The notes under the pieces: generated by a model | The model's database searches: none | What the model was told of the DNA's origin: nothing | The model's input: the letters and a program-made list of their open reading frames with translations, nothing else | Shown: piece after piece, positions 1-7,870 of the stretch | Numbering within the stretch: the stretch's first letter is position 1 | How the letters are laid out: every line of letters begins with the position of its first letter | From: JACDDK01 sp041747155 | Lineage (GTDB): Bacteria > Actinomycetota > Rubrobacteria > Rubrobacterales > Rubrobacteraceae | NCBI GenBank assembly: GCA_041747155.1 | Contig: JBGTFQ010000173.1 | Location: 1-24,110 of the forward strand | DNA length: 24,110 nucleotides | Reading direction: 5' to 3' | Program-made: the position numbers and the translations under genes

Positions 1-438
1 GGCTATCACGGCGCGGAGCATAAGGCGATAAAGGTCTACGAGAACAACGAAGAGTTGATCCCGGAGAACTCGCACAAATTCGATACTTCGCACGTCCGTT
101 GCGGGACGAGTTTCGTGCTTTACGTCCTGGTGTTGAGTATCTTGGTTTTTAGTTTGTTTGGGGTTGAGGGATGGTTCTACATGCTGGCGAGCCGGGTTAT
201 CGTGATCCCGGTGGTCGCGGGGCTGGCGTTCGAGTTCATAATGTGGAGTGCCCGGAATCAAAAAAACTCCGTTGTCAAGGTGCTGGTTTGGCCGGGGCTT
301 CAGATGCAGAAATTGACGACTCGGGAGCCGGACGACGGCATGGTCGAGGTGGCGATGGCATCGTTGAAAAAAGTGCTCTCGCTTGAGGAAGAGTCGAAAA
401 TCTCCCCGAACGAGGCGACTAACAAGCTGGTGATCTAA
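1..438 (+). CDS. DUF1385 (YqhQ-like) membrane protein, 5' partial
   Basis: The reading frame is open from base 1, so the gene begins upstream of the window and the TTG at 55 is not a true start. The visible 145 residues begin GYHGAEHKAIKVYEN and continue with HVRCGTSF, the conserved signature of the DUF1385/YqhQ family. Two hydrophobic segments follow (about residues 40-57 and 62-85), so it is an integral membrane protein. The tail ends with a charged segment (MVEVAMASLKKVLSLEEE). The biochemical role of the family is not established. It ends one base before prfA, and DUF1385 genes are commonly found beside prfA/prmC in Gram-positive genomes. The family call is confident; no function is proposed. 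Confidence 0.85.
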   Translation, partial: GYHGAEHKAIKVYENNEELIPENSHKFDTSHVRCGTSFVLYVLVLSILVFSLFGVEGWFYMLASRVIVIPVVAGLAFEFIMWSARNQKNSVVKVLVWPGLQMQKLTTREPDDGMVEVAMASLKKVLSLEEESKISPNEATNKLVI

Positions 439-439
439 G

Positions 440-1546
440 TTGGACGCTCAAGTTTTGAAGCTGGCGAACGAGACTCTAACGCGCTACAACGCTCTAACCC
501 AGGAACTCTCGGACCCAGATATTTTCTCTGACCAGAACCGCTACCGTGATGTCGCGAAAGAACACGCCCGCATGAAGCGTGGCGCGGAGTTGTCCCAGGA
601 GCTTCTGGACTCCATCCAGGAGGCTCGGGAGGCTCGGGAACTGGTCCCGACAGCGGTGAATGCCGAGGAGCGGGATTTCTACTCGGAGGAGGCTTTGAAT
701 GCTGAATCGCGGGGAGAGGAGTTGTCTGAGGAGATCCGGGCCGAGCTTATCGACCGTGACCCGAACGACGATAAGGACGTCATCATCGAGATCCGGGCCG
801 GTACCGGTGGCGACGAGGCAGCGTTGTTCGCGGGGGAGCTTCTGGAGATGTACTCCCGGTACGCCGACCGCCTGAAGTTCAAGCACCGCCCTCTCTCGTC
901 GAGTCCGGCCGAAGTCGGCGGCTTCAAGGAAGTTACTGTGGAGATCGGGGGCGACAGAGCCTACTCGGTCTTCAAGCACGAGGGTGGCACGCACCGCGTG
1001 CAGCGGGTTCCAAAGACCGAGAGTCAAGGTCGTATCCACACGTCGACGGCCACGGTCGCGGTGATGCCGGAGGCTGAGGATGTAGAGGTCGAAGTTCATC
1101 AGAACGACCTGGAAGTCGATGTCTATAGGTCTAGTGGGCCGGGTGGTCAGAGTGTGAATACGACGGACTCGGCGGTTCGGATCACGCACAAACCTACGGG
1201 CCTTGTAGTGACGTGTCAGAACGAGAAGAGTCAGCTCCAGAACAAGGAGCAGGCGATGAAAATTCTGAAGGCCCGGCTTCTCGAACGCGAAGTCGAAGAA
1301 CGCCAGCAGGCTGAGGGTGCTATGCGTCAGGCGCAGGTCGGGACCGGAGGGCGTTCAGCGAAGGTCCGCACGTACAACTTTCCGCAGGGCCGCATAACGG
1401 ATCATCGCGTCGGAGTTACCTCGCACAATATCGAAGGCACAATGAATGGGGATCTCGAAGAGTTTACCCAGGCTCTCGCGGCGAAAGAACGGGCTGATAA
1501 GCTAGCCGCCGAAGCCGAAAACTCCGCCAACGGAGACCACGCCTAA
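440..1546 (+). CDS. prfA: Peptide chain release factor 1 (RF1)
   Basis: RF1 recognises UAA and UAG stop codons and triggers peptidyl-tRNA hydrolysis on the ribosome. The 368-residue length is normal. The peptidyl-transferase-centre motif GGQ lies at residues 235-237 in SSGPGGQSVNTTDSAVR. The codon-recognition tripeptide is of the P-x-T type (PKT, residues 191-193, within HRVQRVPKTESQGRIHTS), which marks RF1; RF2 has SPF at this place. The start is a TTG one base after the DUF1385 stop, without a strong Shine-Dalgarno, suggesting translational coupling. prmC, whose product methylates the GGQ glutamine, follows after three bases. Confidence 0.97.
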   Translation: MDAQVLKLANETLTRYNALTQELSDPDIFSDQNRYRDVAKEHARMKRGAELSQELLDSIQEAREARELVPTAVNAEERDFYSEEALNAESRGEELSEEIRAELIDRDPNDDKDVIIEIRAGTGGDEAALFAGELLEMYSRYADRLKFKHRPLSSSPAEVGGFKEVTVEIGGDRAYSVFKHEGGTHRVQRVPKTESQGRIHTSTATVAVMPEAEDVEVEVHQNDLEVDVYRSSGPGGQSVNTTDSAVRITHKPTGLVVTCQNEKSQLQNKEQAMKILKARLLEREVEERQQAEGAMRQAQVGTGGRSAKVRTYNFPQGRITDHRVGVTSHNIEGTMNGDLEEFTQALAAKERADKLAAEAENSANGDHA

Positions 1547-1549
1547 AAG

Positions 1550-2413
1550 ATGACGGCCGGCGTCGCGAGCGTTCGCGATATAGTGCGCGAGGCCGCCGAA
1601 AGACTTCGAGATGCCCTTGTACCAGAGCCTGTAGCCTCCGCTGAAGTCTTGATGAGTGAGCTTCTCGGAGTGGGCCGGGGCGAGCTTGCGTTGTTTCGCA
1701 ACTCGCTCTCCAGCAAGCAGTCCGCGCTGTACGAAGCATGGATCTCGCGGCGGATGGAGCGCGAGCCGGTACAGCGAATTATCGGACGGGCGTACTTCCG
1801 AAACATAGTGTTGGAGTTGGACGAACACACGCTCATCCCGCGTCCCGATACCGAGAGCGTTGTGGATGCGGTTTTGGAGAGTGTGGATCGGCGTGGTGGA
1901 GAATGTCGGGTTCTGGATCTCGGTACAGGTTCCGGTGCTATCGCGATCTCCATATCCTCTGAGCGACCGCACTGCGACGTACATGCTACTGATACATCAG
2001 AGAAAGCTCTGGACTTAGCTTGCCAAAATGCCGCGACGAACAGCGCGACCGTTCATCTTTATCACTCCGATATCGCCGCTAATTTGGAAGACCTGTACGG
2101 AAGCGTCGATATCCTGGTCTCCAATCCTCCGTACATTCCGAGCGCGGAGATAGAAAGTCTTCCCTCCGAAGTGCGCGACTGGGACCCTGTAACTGCCCTA
2201 GATGGTGGACCGGACGGCTTGCACTTCTACCGCCGCATACTGGCCGAGATGCCGCCGCTGTTGGCGATTGGCGCGGACGTGGTGCTGGAGGTTGGGGATG
2301 GACAGGCGGACGACGTGCTCTCTATAGGTGAGGAGGCCGGTTTTGTTGCGCTGGGAACTCGCAAAGATTTGGCGGGTTCTATGAGAGTTGTGATCCTGCG
2401 CTGGAACGGATGA
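1550..2413 (+). CDS. prmC: Release factor glutamine N5-methyltransferase
   Basis: PrmC (HemK) uses S-adenosylmethionine to methylate the side-chain amide of the GGQ glutamine of RF1 and RF2. The 287-residue protein has an N-terminal helical domain (about 1-90) for release-factor binding and a class I methyltransferase domain with the SAM loop DLGTGSGAIAIS from residue 123. The catalytic amide-methyltransferase motif NPPY is at 192-195 in SNPPYIPSAE. PVQRIIGRAYF and LIPRPDTE are typical PrmC segments. It starts with ATG three bases after prfA and overlaps tsaC by four bases (ATGA), so prfA, prmC and tsaC are most likely one operon. Confidence 0.96.
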   Translation: MTAGVASVRDIVREAAERLRDALVPEPVASAEVLMSELLGVGRGELALFRNSLSSKQSALYEAWISRRMEREPVQRIIGRAYFRNIVLELDEHTLIPRPDTESVVDAVLESVDRRGGECRVLDLGTGSGAIAISISSERPHCDVHATDTSEKALDLACQNAATNSATVHLYHSDIAANLEDLYGSVDILVSNPPYIPSAEIESLPSEVRDWDPVTALDGGPDGLHFYRRILAEMPPLLAIGADVVLEVGDGQADDVLSIGEEAGFVALGTRKDLAGSMRVVILRWNG

Positions 2414-2979
2414 ACCTCGCCTCGATCGAAGCCGCCGCCGACGCTCTACGGCGAGGCGGTGTCGCAATAATCCCGACGGATACGGTAGTTGGCCTGGTCG
2501 CCTCGGAGATCGGTCTCTCGCGGCTCGCTGGTCTGAAAGATCGCGACCCGGCCAAACCCATTGCACTGCTCTGTAGCTCCCCGGAAGAAGCATTCGGGAT
2601 GGCTTCCGAGGTGCCGCCGCTCGCGTACGAATTAGCTCGTAGATTCTGGCCGGGTCCTTTGACGCTGGTGCTGGACGATAGCAGCGGCGGAACGGTCGGG
2701 GTTCGGGTGCCGGATGATTCGGCGGTGCGGGACTTGCTTTCCGCGCTCGGCGAGCCGCTTCACGCGACCAGCGCGAATCCCGCCGGCGAACCCGCTCCGC
2801 AAGCATTAAAAGACGTTCATCCTCGCCTGCTGGGCGCGGTCGATGTGATCGTGGAGGGAGCGGCTGGAAGCGGAGAAGCGTCCGCTGTTGTGGATCTGTC
2901 GGGTGGCAACGTGCGAATACTACGCTCCAGAGGGGATCTCACAGAGGATACGCTGACGCAGATTTCTGACCAAGCCTGA
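2410..2979 (+). CDS. tsaC: L-threonylcarbamoyladenylate synthase (YrdC/Sua5 family)
   Basis: This enzyme makes threonylcarbamoyl-AMP from threonine, bicarbonate and ATP, the first step of the t6A37 modification of tRNAs reading ANN codons. At 189 residues it is the short, single-domain TsaC/YwlC form, without the extra C-terminal Sua5 domain. Diagnostic segments are IIPTDTVVGL (about 20-29), KDRDPAKPIALL (43-54), FWPGPLTLVLDD (78-89), VGVRVPDD and HATSANPAGEPAP (about 118-130). The ATG overlaps the prmC stop. This is the last gene of the conserved block before the catabolic island; the downstream 156-base gap shows no convincing terminator. Confidence 0.94.
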   Translation: MNLASIEAAADALRRGGVAIIPTDTVVGLVASEIGLSRLAGLKDRDPAKPIALLCSSPEEAFGMASEVPPLAYELARRFWPGPLTLVLDDSSGGTVGVRVPDDSAVRDLLSALGEPLHATSANPAGEPAPQALKDVHPRLLGAVDVIVEGAAGSGEASAVVDLSGGNVRILRSRGDLTEDTLTQISDQA

Positions 2980-3088
2980 AACCGTCTCGGAAGCGGTCTC
3001 GTTTATGTACCGCATTGAGCTAGAGGATCTCTCAGCGCAACATTTGAGATGTGGATATACATCGAGTTCGTTTGGAATCGTAAGAAGC

Positions 3089-3094
3089 TAGAAT
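3089..3094 (+). promoter_or_regulatory. Possible -10 element for the enolase-superfamily gene
   Basis: The tsaC-to-enolase gap (2980-3135) contains TAGAAT at 3089-3094, one mismatch from TATAAT and about 40 bases before the chosen start. No good -35 lies at the right distance (only TTCGTT at 3067-3072). A short dyad, GATGT-N6-ACATC at 3048-3063, lies just upstream and could be an operator. This is a weak call made because a promoter is expected here. Confidence 0.25.
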
Positions 3095-3135
3095 GGACAC
3101 GACTTGTCGATCAATTCCGCAGAGGAGCGTCAGCG

Positions 3136-4233
3136 TTGAAGATCACCAACATTGAGGTCAAACGCTTGAGGCGGAGCCTCGACCCGCCGTTCAACGCCGC
3201 CTGGGACCCGACTCCCCGCACCGCGTTCGAGGCTGATGTCGTCATTGTGGAGACGGACGAGGGGATCACCGGGATAGGCGGTGGCAGCAACATGAAAGGC
3301 TTCGAAGACTTCGAGCATCTGTTTGTCGGACAGGACCCGTTCGAGATCTCTCGCCACTCTCGGGTTTTAGAGACGGTCCAGTTTCACGCCAAAGCTTTCT
3401 GGCCGCTCGAAGCTGCTCTCTGGGACATCATCGGCAAAGCCTGCGGACAGCCAGTCGCGCGGCTGCTCGGCGGCAGTAAAGACCGGCTCCTAGTCTACGC
3501 TTCGTGCGGGGAACTCAAGTCGCCACCCGAGCGAGCCGAGTCTGCGCTGGCGCTTCGGGAAGAGGGTTTCCGGGCCATGAAGATTCGGGTCGATCCGAAT
3601 CATCTCGAACAGGGACTCGCCGCTGTAACTGCTACACGGGAAGCTGTGGGGGATTCTATGGAGATCATGGTGGATCTGAACGAGTCCTGGCGGATGGCTG
3701 GAGACGCGAGCCGCTCGATAGACTTCACTGCCGCCCGACGTATAGCGGATACTCTAGCGGACTTGAACGTGTTCTGGTTGGAAGAGCCGCTACCGTACTC
3801 GGACCTCGAAGGTCTTAAGAACTTGCGCGAACGTACTGGCGTGCGCGTGGCCGGAGGTGAGATGGCCCGTAATTGGGAGGAGGTGCTCGGGTTTATCGAG
3901 GCGGACGCTCTGGACGTGTATCAGCCGGACGTGGTGCTGACGCTCGGGATGCACCGGGCGCGATTCGTCGCGGAGCTTGCGATGGCCCGCAATCACTGGT
4001 TCACACCGCATACTTGGACCGATGGACTCGGGCTGCTCGCCAATCTGCACGTGACGGCTGGTGTGGGCGGCGGGCCTTACCTGGAGTTTCCATACGACCC
4101 GCCAGGCTGGACACCCGAACGCCGGGACTTTATGCTTGCTGAGCCTTTAGAGATAGACAACGACGGTTGCCTGAGGATACCGGATGCTCCGGGCCTCGGA
4201 GCCGTATTGGACCCAGACCGGATCGAGGTATAG
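3136..4233 (+). CDS. Enolase superfamily enzyme, mandelate racemase subgroup (probable acid-sugar dehydratase)
   Basis: The family abstracts the alpha-proton of a carboxylate substrate, with Mg2+ stabilising the enolate. The TTG at 3136 is preferred because AGAGGAG (3121-3127) lies eight bases before it and the product begins MKITNIEVKRL like relatives; an ATG at 3049 would add 29 residues of unrelated character. In the 365-residue product the metal ligands read D180 (MVDLNESW), E216 (FWLEEP) and E242 (AGGEMARN). Candidate catalytic residues are K149 in KIR and the D265/H292 pair (YQPD, TPHTW), with E317 in YLEFPYDPP: the mandelate racemase layout. Substrate specificity cannot be read from the sequence. 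The next genes encode an aldehyde and an alcohol dehydrogenase, suggesting a small catabolic pathway. A dehydratase of a sugar acid is more likely than a racemase, but this is inference. Confidence 0.85.
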   Translation: MKITNIEVKRLRRSLDPPFNAAWDPTPRTAFEADVVIVETDEGITGIGGGSNMKGFEDFEHLFVGQDPFEISRHSRVLETVQFHAKAFWPLEAALWDIIGKACGQPVARLLGGSKDRLLVYASCGELKSPPERAESALALREEGFRAMKIRVDPNHLEQGLAAVTATREAVGDSMEIMVDLNESWRMAGDASRSIDFTAARRIADTLADLNVFWLEEPLPYSDLEGLKNLRERTGVRVAGGEMARNWEEVLGFIEADALDVYQPDVVLTLGMHRARFVAELAMARNHWFTPHTWTDGLGLLANLHVTAGVGGGPYLEFPYDPPGWTPERRDFMLAEPLEIDNDGCLRIPDAPGLGAVLDPDRIEV

Positions 4234-4235
4234 AG

Positions 4236-5720
4236 ATGTCTAAGTGGCATGAACGGGCGCAACACGTACAACTAAGAGACCAAGCCTGGATCGACGGACA
4301 GTTCGTGGACGCGGCCTCCGGCAAACGGTTCGATAACATCACGCCACGCGACGGCAGCGTTCTCAATAGGGTCGCCGAGTGCGACGCGGAGGATATAGAT
4401 CGGGCGGTGCGGGCGGCTCGTCGGGCCTTCGAGGATGGGCGCTGGTCTCGTATGGCCCCGGCTAAAAGGAAGCAGATACTGCTCCGGCTCGCAGGTCTCC
4501 TACGTGAGCACCTGGAAGAATTGGCGCTGGTCGAGAGCCTGGATGTCGGAAAGCCGATCTCGAACGCCCTCGCGGTAGACATACCTTCTTCGGCGCAGTG
4601 TATCGAGTGGTACGCGGAGGCCATAGACAAGCATTACGGGGAAATCTCTCCGACCGGACCGGACTCTCTGGGGCTTATAACTCGCGAACCCGTCGGAGTG
4701 GTTGGTGCCGTCGTACCCTGGAACTATCCCTTGATCGTGACTTGCTGGAAACTGGCTCCCGCTTTGGCGACCGGCAACTCCGTGGTGCTCAAGCCAGCCG
4801 AACAGTCTCCGTTGACCGCACTGGCTCTCGGAGAGTTAGCGGCGGAAGCTGGTTTGCCGGACGGAGTTCTGAACGTCGTGCCGGGATTCGGGCCGACAGC
4901 GGGGGCCGCGCTCGGGTTGCATCCTGATGTGGATAAGATCGCCTTTACCGGCTCCACCGAGATCGGCAAGAAGTTTCTCCAATACTCGGGCGAATCGAAC
5001 ATGAAGCAGGTCTCCCTAGAATGCGGCGGCAAGAGCCCGCAGGTGGTGATGGAAGACGCGCCGAACCTCGAAACCGTAGCGTCCAGCGTGGCCTCGGGTA
5101 TCTTCTACAATGCCGGTCAGACGTGCCACGCGGGCTCTCGGCTACTAGTTCATCGTAGCGTGAAGGATGAGCTTCTGGAGCGCGTCGCGGCGCACGCGGC
5201 GAAGATGATTCCCGGAGATCCGCTGGAGCCCGAGACGGTCACGGGGTCCATAGTTGACGGGGAGCAGATGGAGAAGATCCTGGACTACATCGGGATCGGA
5301 ACCGGCGAAGGAGCAACGGTGCGGGTCGGTGGGGAGCGGGTTCGGGAAGAGAGCGGCGGATTCTATGTGGAGCCCACGGTGCTCGATGGCGTGGTCTCTG
5401 AGATGCGGGTGGCGAACGAGGAGATCTTCGGCCCCGTTCTCTCTGTGCTGGAATTCTCCGACGAGAACGAAGCCGTGGCTCTGGCGAACGCTACGGATTA
5501 TGGTCTGGCTGCGTCGGTCTGGAGCCGGGACATTGGCGTGGCCCACCGCACGGCGGCAGCGCTAAGGGCTGGTACGGTCTGGATCAACTCTTTCGACGCC
5601 GCCGATATAACCGTGCCGTTCGGGGGCTTCAAGCAGTCCGGCTTTGGTCGCGATAAGTCACTGCACGCGCTCGAAAACTACGAACAACTGAAAACAACCT
5701 GGATAGACTTGAGGGCTTGA
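4236..5720 (+). CDS. NAD(P)+-dependent aldehyde dehydrogenase, PuuC/KauB-like
   Basis: The product oxidises an aldehyde to a carboxylate with NAD(P)+. The ATG at 4236 lies two bases after the preceding stop; an in-frame start at 4167 would overlap that gene by 67 bases and is not favoured. The 494-residue product has VPWNYP (160-165), the cofactor lysine in VLKPAEQSP (K186), the FTGSTEIG nucleotide loop (from 237), the general-base glutamate E262 in LECGGKSP and the nucleophile C297 in NAGQTCHAG. Segments such as WYAEAIDKHYGE and GRDKSLHALENYEQLKTTWI recall E. coli PuuC (gamma-glutamyl-gamma-aminobutyraldehyde dehydrogenase) and 4-guanidinobutyraldehyde dehydrogenases. No other polyamine-degradation gene is nearby, so the true substrate may differ and no symbol is given. 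Confidence 0.92.
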   Translation: MSKWHERAQHVQLRDQAWIDGQFVDAASGKRFDNITPRDGSVLNRVAECDAEDIDRAVRAARRAFEDGRWSRMAPAKRKQILLRLAGLLREHLEELALVESLDVGKPISNALAVDIPSSAQCIEWYAEAIDKHYGEISPTGPDSLGLITREPVGVVGAVVPWNYPLIVTCWKLAPALATGNSVVLKPAEQSPLTALALGELAAEAGLPDGVLNVVPGFGPTAGAALGLHPDVDKIAFTGSTEIGKKFLQYSGESNMKQVSLECGGKSPQVVMEDAPNLETVASSVASGIFYNAGQTCHAGSRLLVHRSVKDELLERVAAHAAKMIPGDPLEPETVTGSIVDGEQMEKILDYIGIGTGEGATVRVGGERVREESGGFYVEPTVLDGVVSEMRVANEEIFGPVLSVLEFSDENEAVALANATDYGLAASVWSRDIGVAHRTAAALRAGTVWINSFDAADITVPFGGFKQSGFGRDKSLHALENYEQLKTTWIDLRA

Positions 5721-5723
5721 GGA

Positions 5724-6896
5724 ATGCTCGGAGATAAGTCTATGGAAATGCCGCCATCCGGCCCGGTTTTCTTCGGTCCCGGAGAAGCGGATCGTACCGG
5801 AAGACTCGTTAGAGATACCGGAGCGGACCGCGCTTTTGTGGTCTGCGACCCTGGCATAGTAGCTTCGGGCGTTCTGGCCCCGATCCTCAAAAGCCTCGAA
5901 AGTGAAGGCTTGGATGTCGAGGTCTTTGATCGGGTAACCCCGAACCCGAGCACATGGGATATCGAGGCTGGTAGCGACGCGCTGCGAAGATACGGACTGA
6001 CGAATACGGTGGTCGTCGCGGTTGGCGGTGGCTCCTCGCTCGATTCCGCGAAAGGCATAGCGCTCCACGCCACTAACTCTGTCCCGGTGGAGTCCCTAAA
6101 TTTCACCGTGGACCAGGAGAATCCGGGCTTGCCCGTGGTGGCGGTACCGACGACCGCCGGTACGGGTTCAGAGACCAATTACTTCGGGGTGATAACTGAC
6201 CCCATCAACGAGAAGAAGTATTACATCGGGCATCCGAGCGTGCGGCCCGTAGCTAGCGTCCTAGATCCGCTACTCACGCTCGGGCTGCCGCATGGTGCCA
6301 CCGCTGCTACCGGCATGGACGCGCTCGTTCACGCCCTCGAAGCGCTGATGTCGCGCAGCGCAAATCCTTACGCCGATGGCGTATCTCTACAGGTGATTAG
6401 GACGGTGAATCGCTGGCTGCCGGTGGTCCTTGACGATGGATCCAACCTGGAAGCACGTTCGCAGATGCTTTTCGCATCTCATATGGCAGGTCGAGCCTTC
6501 TCCAGCGGCACGGGCCTCGGGCTCTGTCATGGGCTGGCGCACTCGATCTCCGCCCGCACTCACGCGGCACACGGTGTAGCCTTGACGGTCGTGCTGCCTT
6601 ACGTGCTGGAGTTCAACCTGACTTCTAGCCGTGAGAAACTCCTCCTCGTATCGAGTGTGCTGGGAATCGCGAACCCAGCCGGAGATGAAGAAGACGCTCT
6701 GACCGTCATCGCCACGATAGAAGAACTCGCAAAAAGATCCATCAAGGAACGCACGCTGGCGGACCTCGGTGTGACAGAGGCCATGATCCCCAACCTGACG
6801 CGAGACATTATCCGGGACCCTGTGCTGGGAAACACCCCGCGCATGCCGGACGAAGCCGAGGTCCAGGGGCTCCTGATCGCCGCTCTCGAAGGATAA
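5724..6896 (+). CDS. Iron-containing (group III) alcohol dehydrogenase
   Basis: A metal-dependent NAD(P)-linked dehydrogenase interconverting an alcohol and an aldehyde or ketone. Numbered from the ATG at 5724 (390 residues), the NAD-binding GGGSSLDSAKG starts at 101. The four metal ligands of the family are all present: D199 and H203 (GMDALVHALE), H269 and H283 (CHGLAHS to AAHG, 14 apart as in FucO). VPTTAGTGSETN (about 141-152) is also typical. A second ATG at 5742, with GGAG eight bases upstream, has the better ribosome binding site and may be the real start, removing six residues. The gene follows the aldehyde dehydrogenase by three bases, so the pair could act in sequence on one carbon chain. 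The substrate is unknown. Confidence 0.92.
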   Translation: MLGDKSMEMPPSGPVFFGPGEADRTGRLVRDTGADRAFVVCDPGIVASGVLAPILKSLESEGLDVEVFDRVTPNPSTWDIEAGSDALRRYGLTNTVVVAVGGGSSLDSAKGIALHATNSVPVESLNFTVDQENPGLPVVAVPTTAGTGSETNYFGVITDPINEKKYYIGHPSVRPVASVLDPLLTLGLPHGATAATGMDALVHALEALMSRSANPYADGVSLQVIRTVNRWLPVVLDDGSNLEARSQMLFASHMAGRAFSSGTGLGLCHGLAHSISARTHAAHGVALTVVLPYVLEFNLTSSREKLLLVSSVLGIANPAGDEEDALTVIATIEELAKRSIKERTLADLGVTEAMIPNLTRDIIRDPVLGNTPRMPDEAEVQGLLIAALEG

Positions 6897-6947
6897 CCGC
6901 GCCGAACAGCTAAAGAGCACTCGCACTCCCACACCCTAAATAACCTC

Positions 6948-6976
6948 TTGACAGTAACAAAAAGTACGTTTATCAT
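6948..6976 (+). promoter_or_regulatory. Strong sigma-70-type promoter for hyi-glxR-gcl
   Basis: A consensus -35 TTGACA (6948-6953), a 17-base spacer and TATCAT (6971-6976) predict transcription starting near 6983. This gives a leader of about 65 bases before the hyi GTG. It marks the hyi genes as a transcription unit separate from the enolase/dehydrogenase cassette. A repressor would be expected on so strong a promoter; the candidate operator begins four bases after the -10. Confidence 0.75.
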
Positions 6977-6979
6977 GTG

Positions 6980-6997
6980 TTCCGATGGGTGAAATAA
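6980..6997 (+). promoter_or_regulatory. Candidate IclR operator at the hyi promoter
   Basis: TTCCGATGGGTGAAATAA here matches TTCCATCGGGTGGAATAA at 15638-15655, in front of the iclR-family gene, at 14 of 18 positions. The site covers the predicted transcription start, where a bound repressor would block initiation. The shared pattern is TTCC-N3-GGGTG-R-AATAA. The link to the IclR protein is inferred from the shared sequence and gene context. Confidence 0.5.
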
Positions 6998-7048
6998 TAA
7001 TTTTGTATATCGGTACATACGGTGATGTGTGGGAGGTAAGGAGTCGGC

Positions 7049-7858
7049 GTGAGATTTAGTGTGAATGTTTCGATCTTGTTCAAGGAAGTCCCGCTGTTGG
7101 AGCGTTTTGGGCGCGCTGCGGAGGCTGGTTTTGGGGCTGTCGAGTTTTGGTGGCCCTCGGGGGAGGATCTCGGGGATGTAGAGGAGGCGGTGAAGGGTGC
7201 TGGGCTTGATGTCGCGCTCTTCAACTTTGACGCGGGAGACATGCCTAATGGTGAGCGGGGCTTGGTGAGCGATCCAGATCGTCAGGAACAGTTCCGGAAG
7301 AACGTGCCGGTGGCACTGGAACTGGCTCAGTCTTTGGGATGCCGGAGGATGAATGTGTTGCTCGGGCACGAGAAAGAAGGTTTGAGTCGTGAGGAGCAGT
7401 TAAGTCTCGCCCGGGAGAACGTGCGGTTCGCGGCGGATGCAGCGCGGAACGCTGGCGTGGAGGTTGTTGTCGAAGCTGTGAACACGTTCGAGAACGGGCC
7501 TTATCTCATGCATACAACAAAGGAAGCGGTCGAGTTTGCTCGGAGTGTTGGGGAGGAGGTGAAGATACAGCACGACTTCTATCACATGCAGCGGATGGAG
7601 GGGAATCTGGTTGCGAACTTGCGGGAGTATTTCGGCATGATCGGGCACGTTCAGATCGCGGATTCGCCGGGGCGCGGAGAGCCGGGGACGGGTGAGATCC
7701 ACCACCCCTACGTTCTCGGTGTTTTGGAAGAGCTGGGCTACGATGGATACGTCGGACTCGAATACAACCCAACGACTGAGACAACCGAAGAGAGCTTCGC
7801 CTGGCTACCGAAGGAGTTACGTGGCGGAGATGTCAGCGTCAAAGAACTCGTACTTTAG
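7049..7858 (+). CDS. hyi: Hydroxypyruvate isomerase
   Basis: Interconverts hydroxypyruvate and tartronate semialdehyde, beside the glyoxylate carboligase route. The 269-residue protein has the xylose-isomerase-like TIM barrel. Likely metal ligands are E142 (VEAVN), D176 (QHDFYHMQRMEGNL), Q202 (HVQIADSPGRGEPGTGEI) and E238 (YVGLEYNP); these segments are characteristic of Hyi. The GTG start has AAGGAG (7038-7043) five bases upstream. It is the first gene after the strong promoter at 6948 and is followed 12 bases later by glxR. Gene context with glxR and gcl makes the assignment secure among related sugar isomerases. Confidence 0.93.
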   Translation: MRFSVNVSILFKEVPLLERFGRAAEAGFGAVEFWWPSGEDLGDVEEAVKGAGLDVALFNFDAGDMPNGERGLVSDPDRQEQFRKNVPVALELAQSLGCRRMNVLLGHEKEGLSREEQLSLARENVRFAADAARNAGVEVVVEAVNTFENGPYLMHTTKEAVEFARSVGEEVKIQHDFYHMQRMEGNLVANLREYFGMIGHVQIADSPGRGEPGTGEIHHPYVLGVLEELGYDGYVGLEYNPTTETTEESFAWLPKELRGGDVSVKELVL

Positions 7859-7870
7859 AGGAGGCTTAGG

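Noticed and set aside
2978..3003. Possible terminator after tsaC (ACCG...CGGT).
   Set aside because: The stem is four bases long and no T-run follows.
3048..3080. GATGT-N6-ACATC dyad and a TGGAAT half-site before the enolase gene as a third IclR operator.
   Set aside because: Only the TGGAAT part resembles the sites at 6980 and 15638; the left half does not match.
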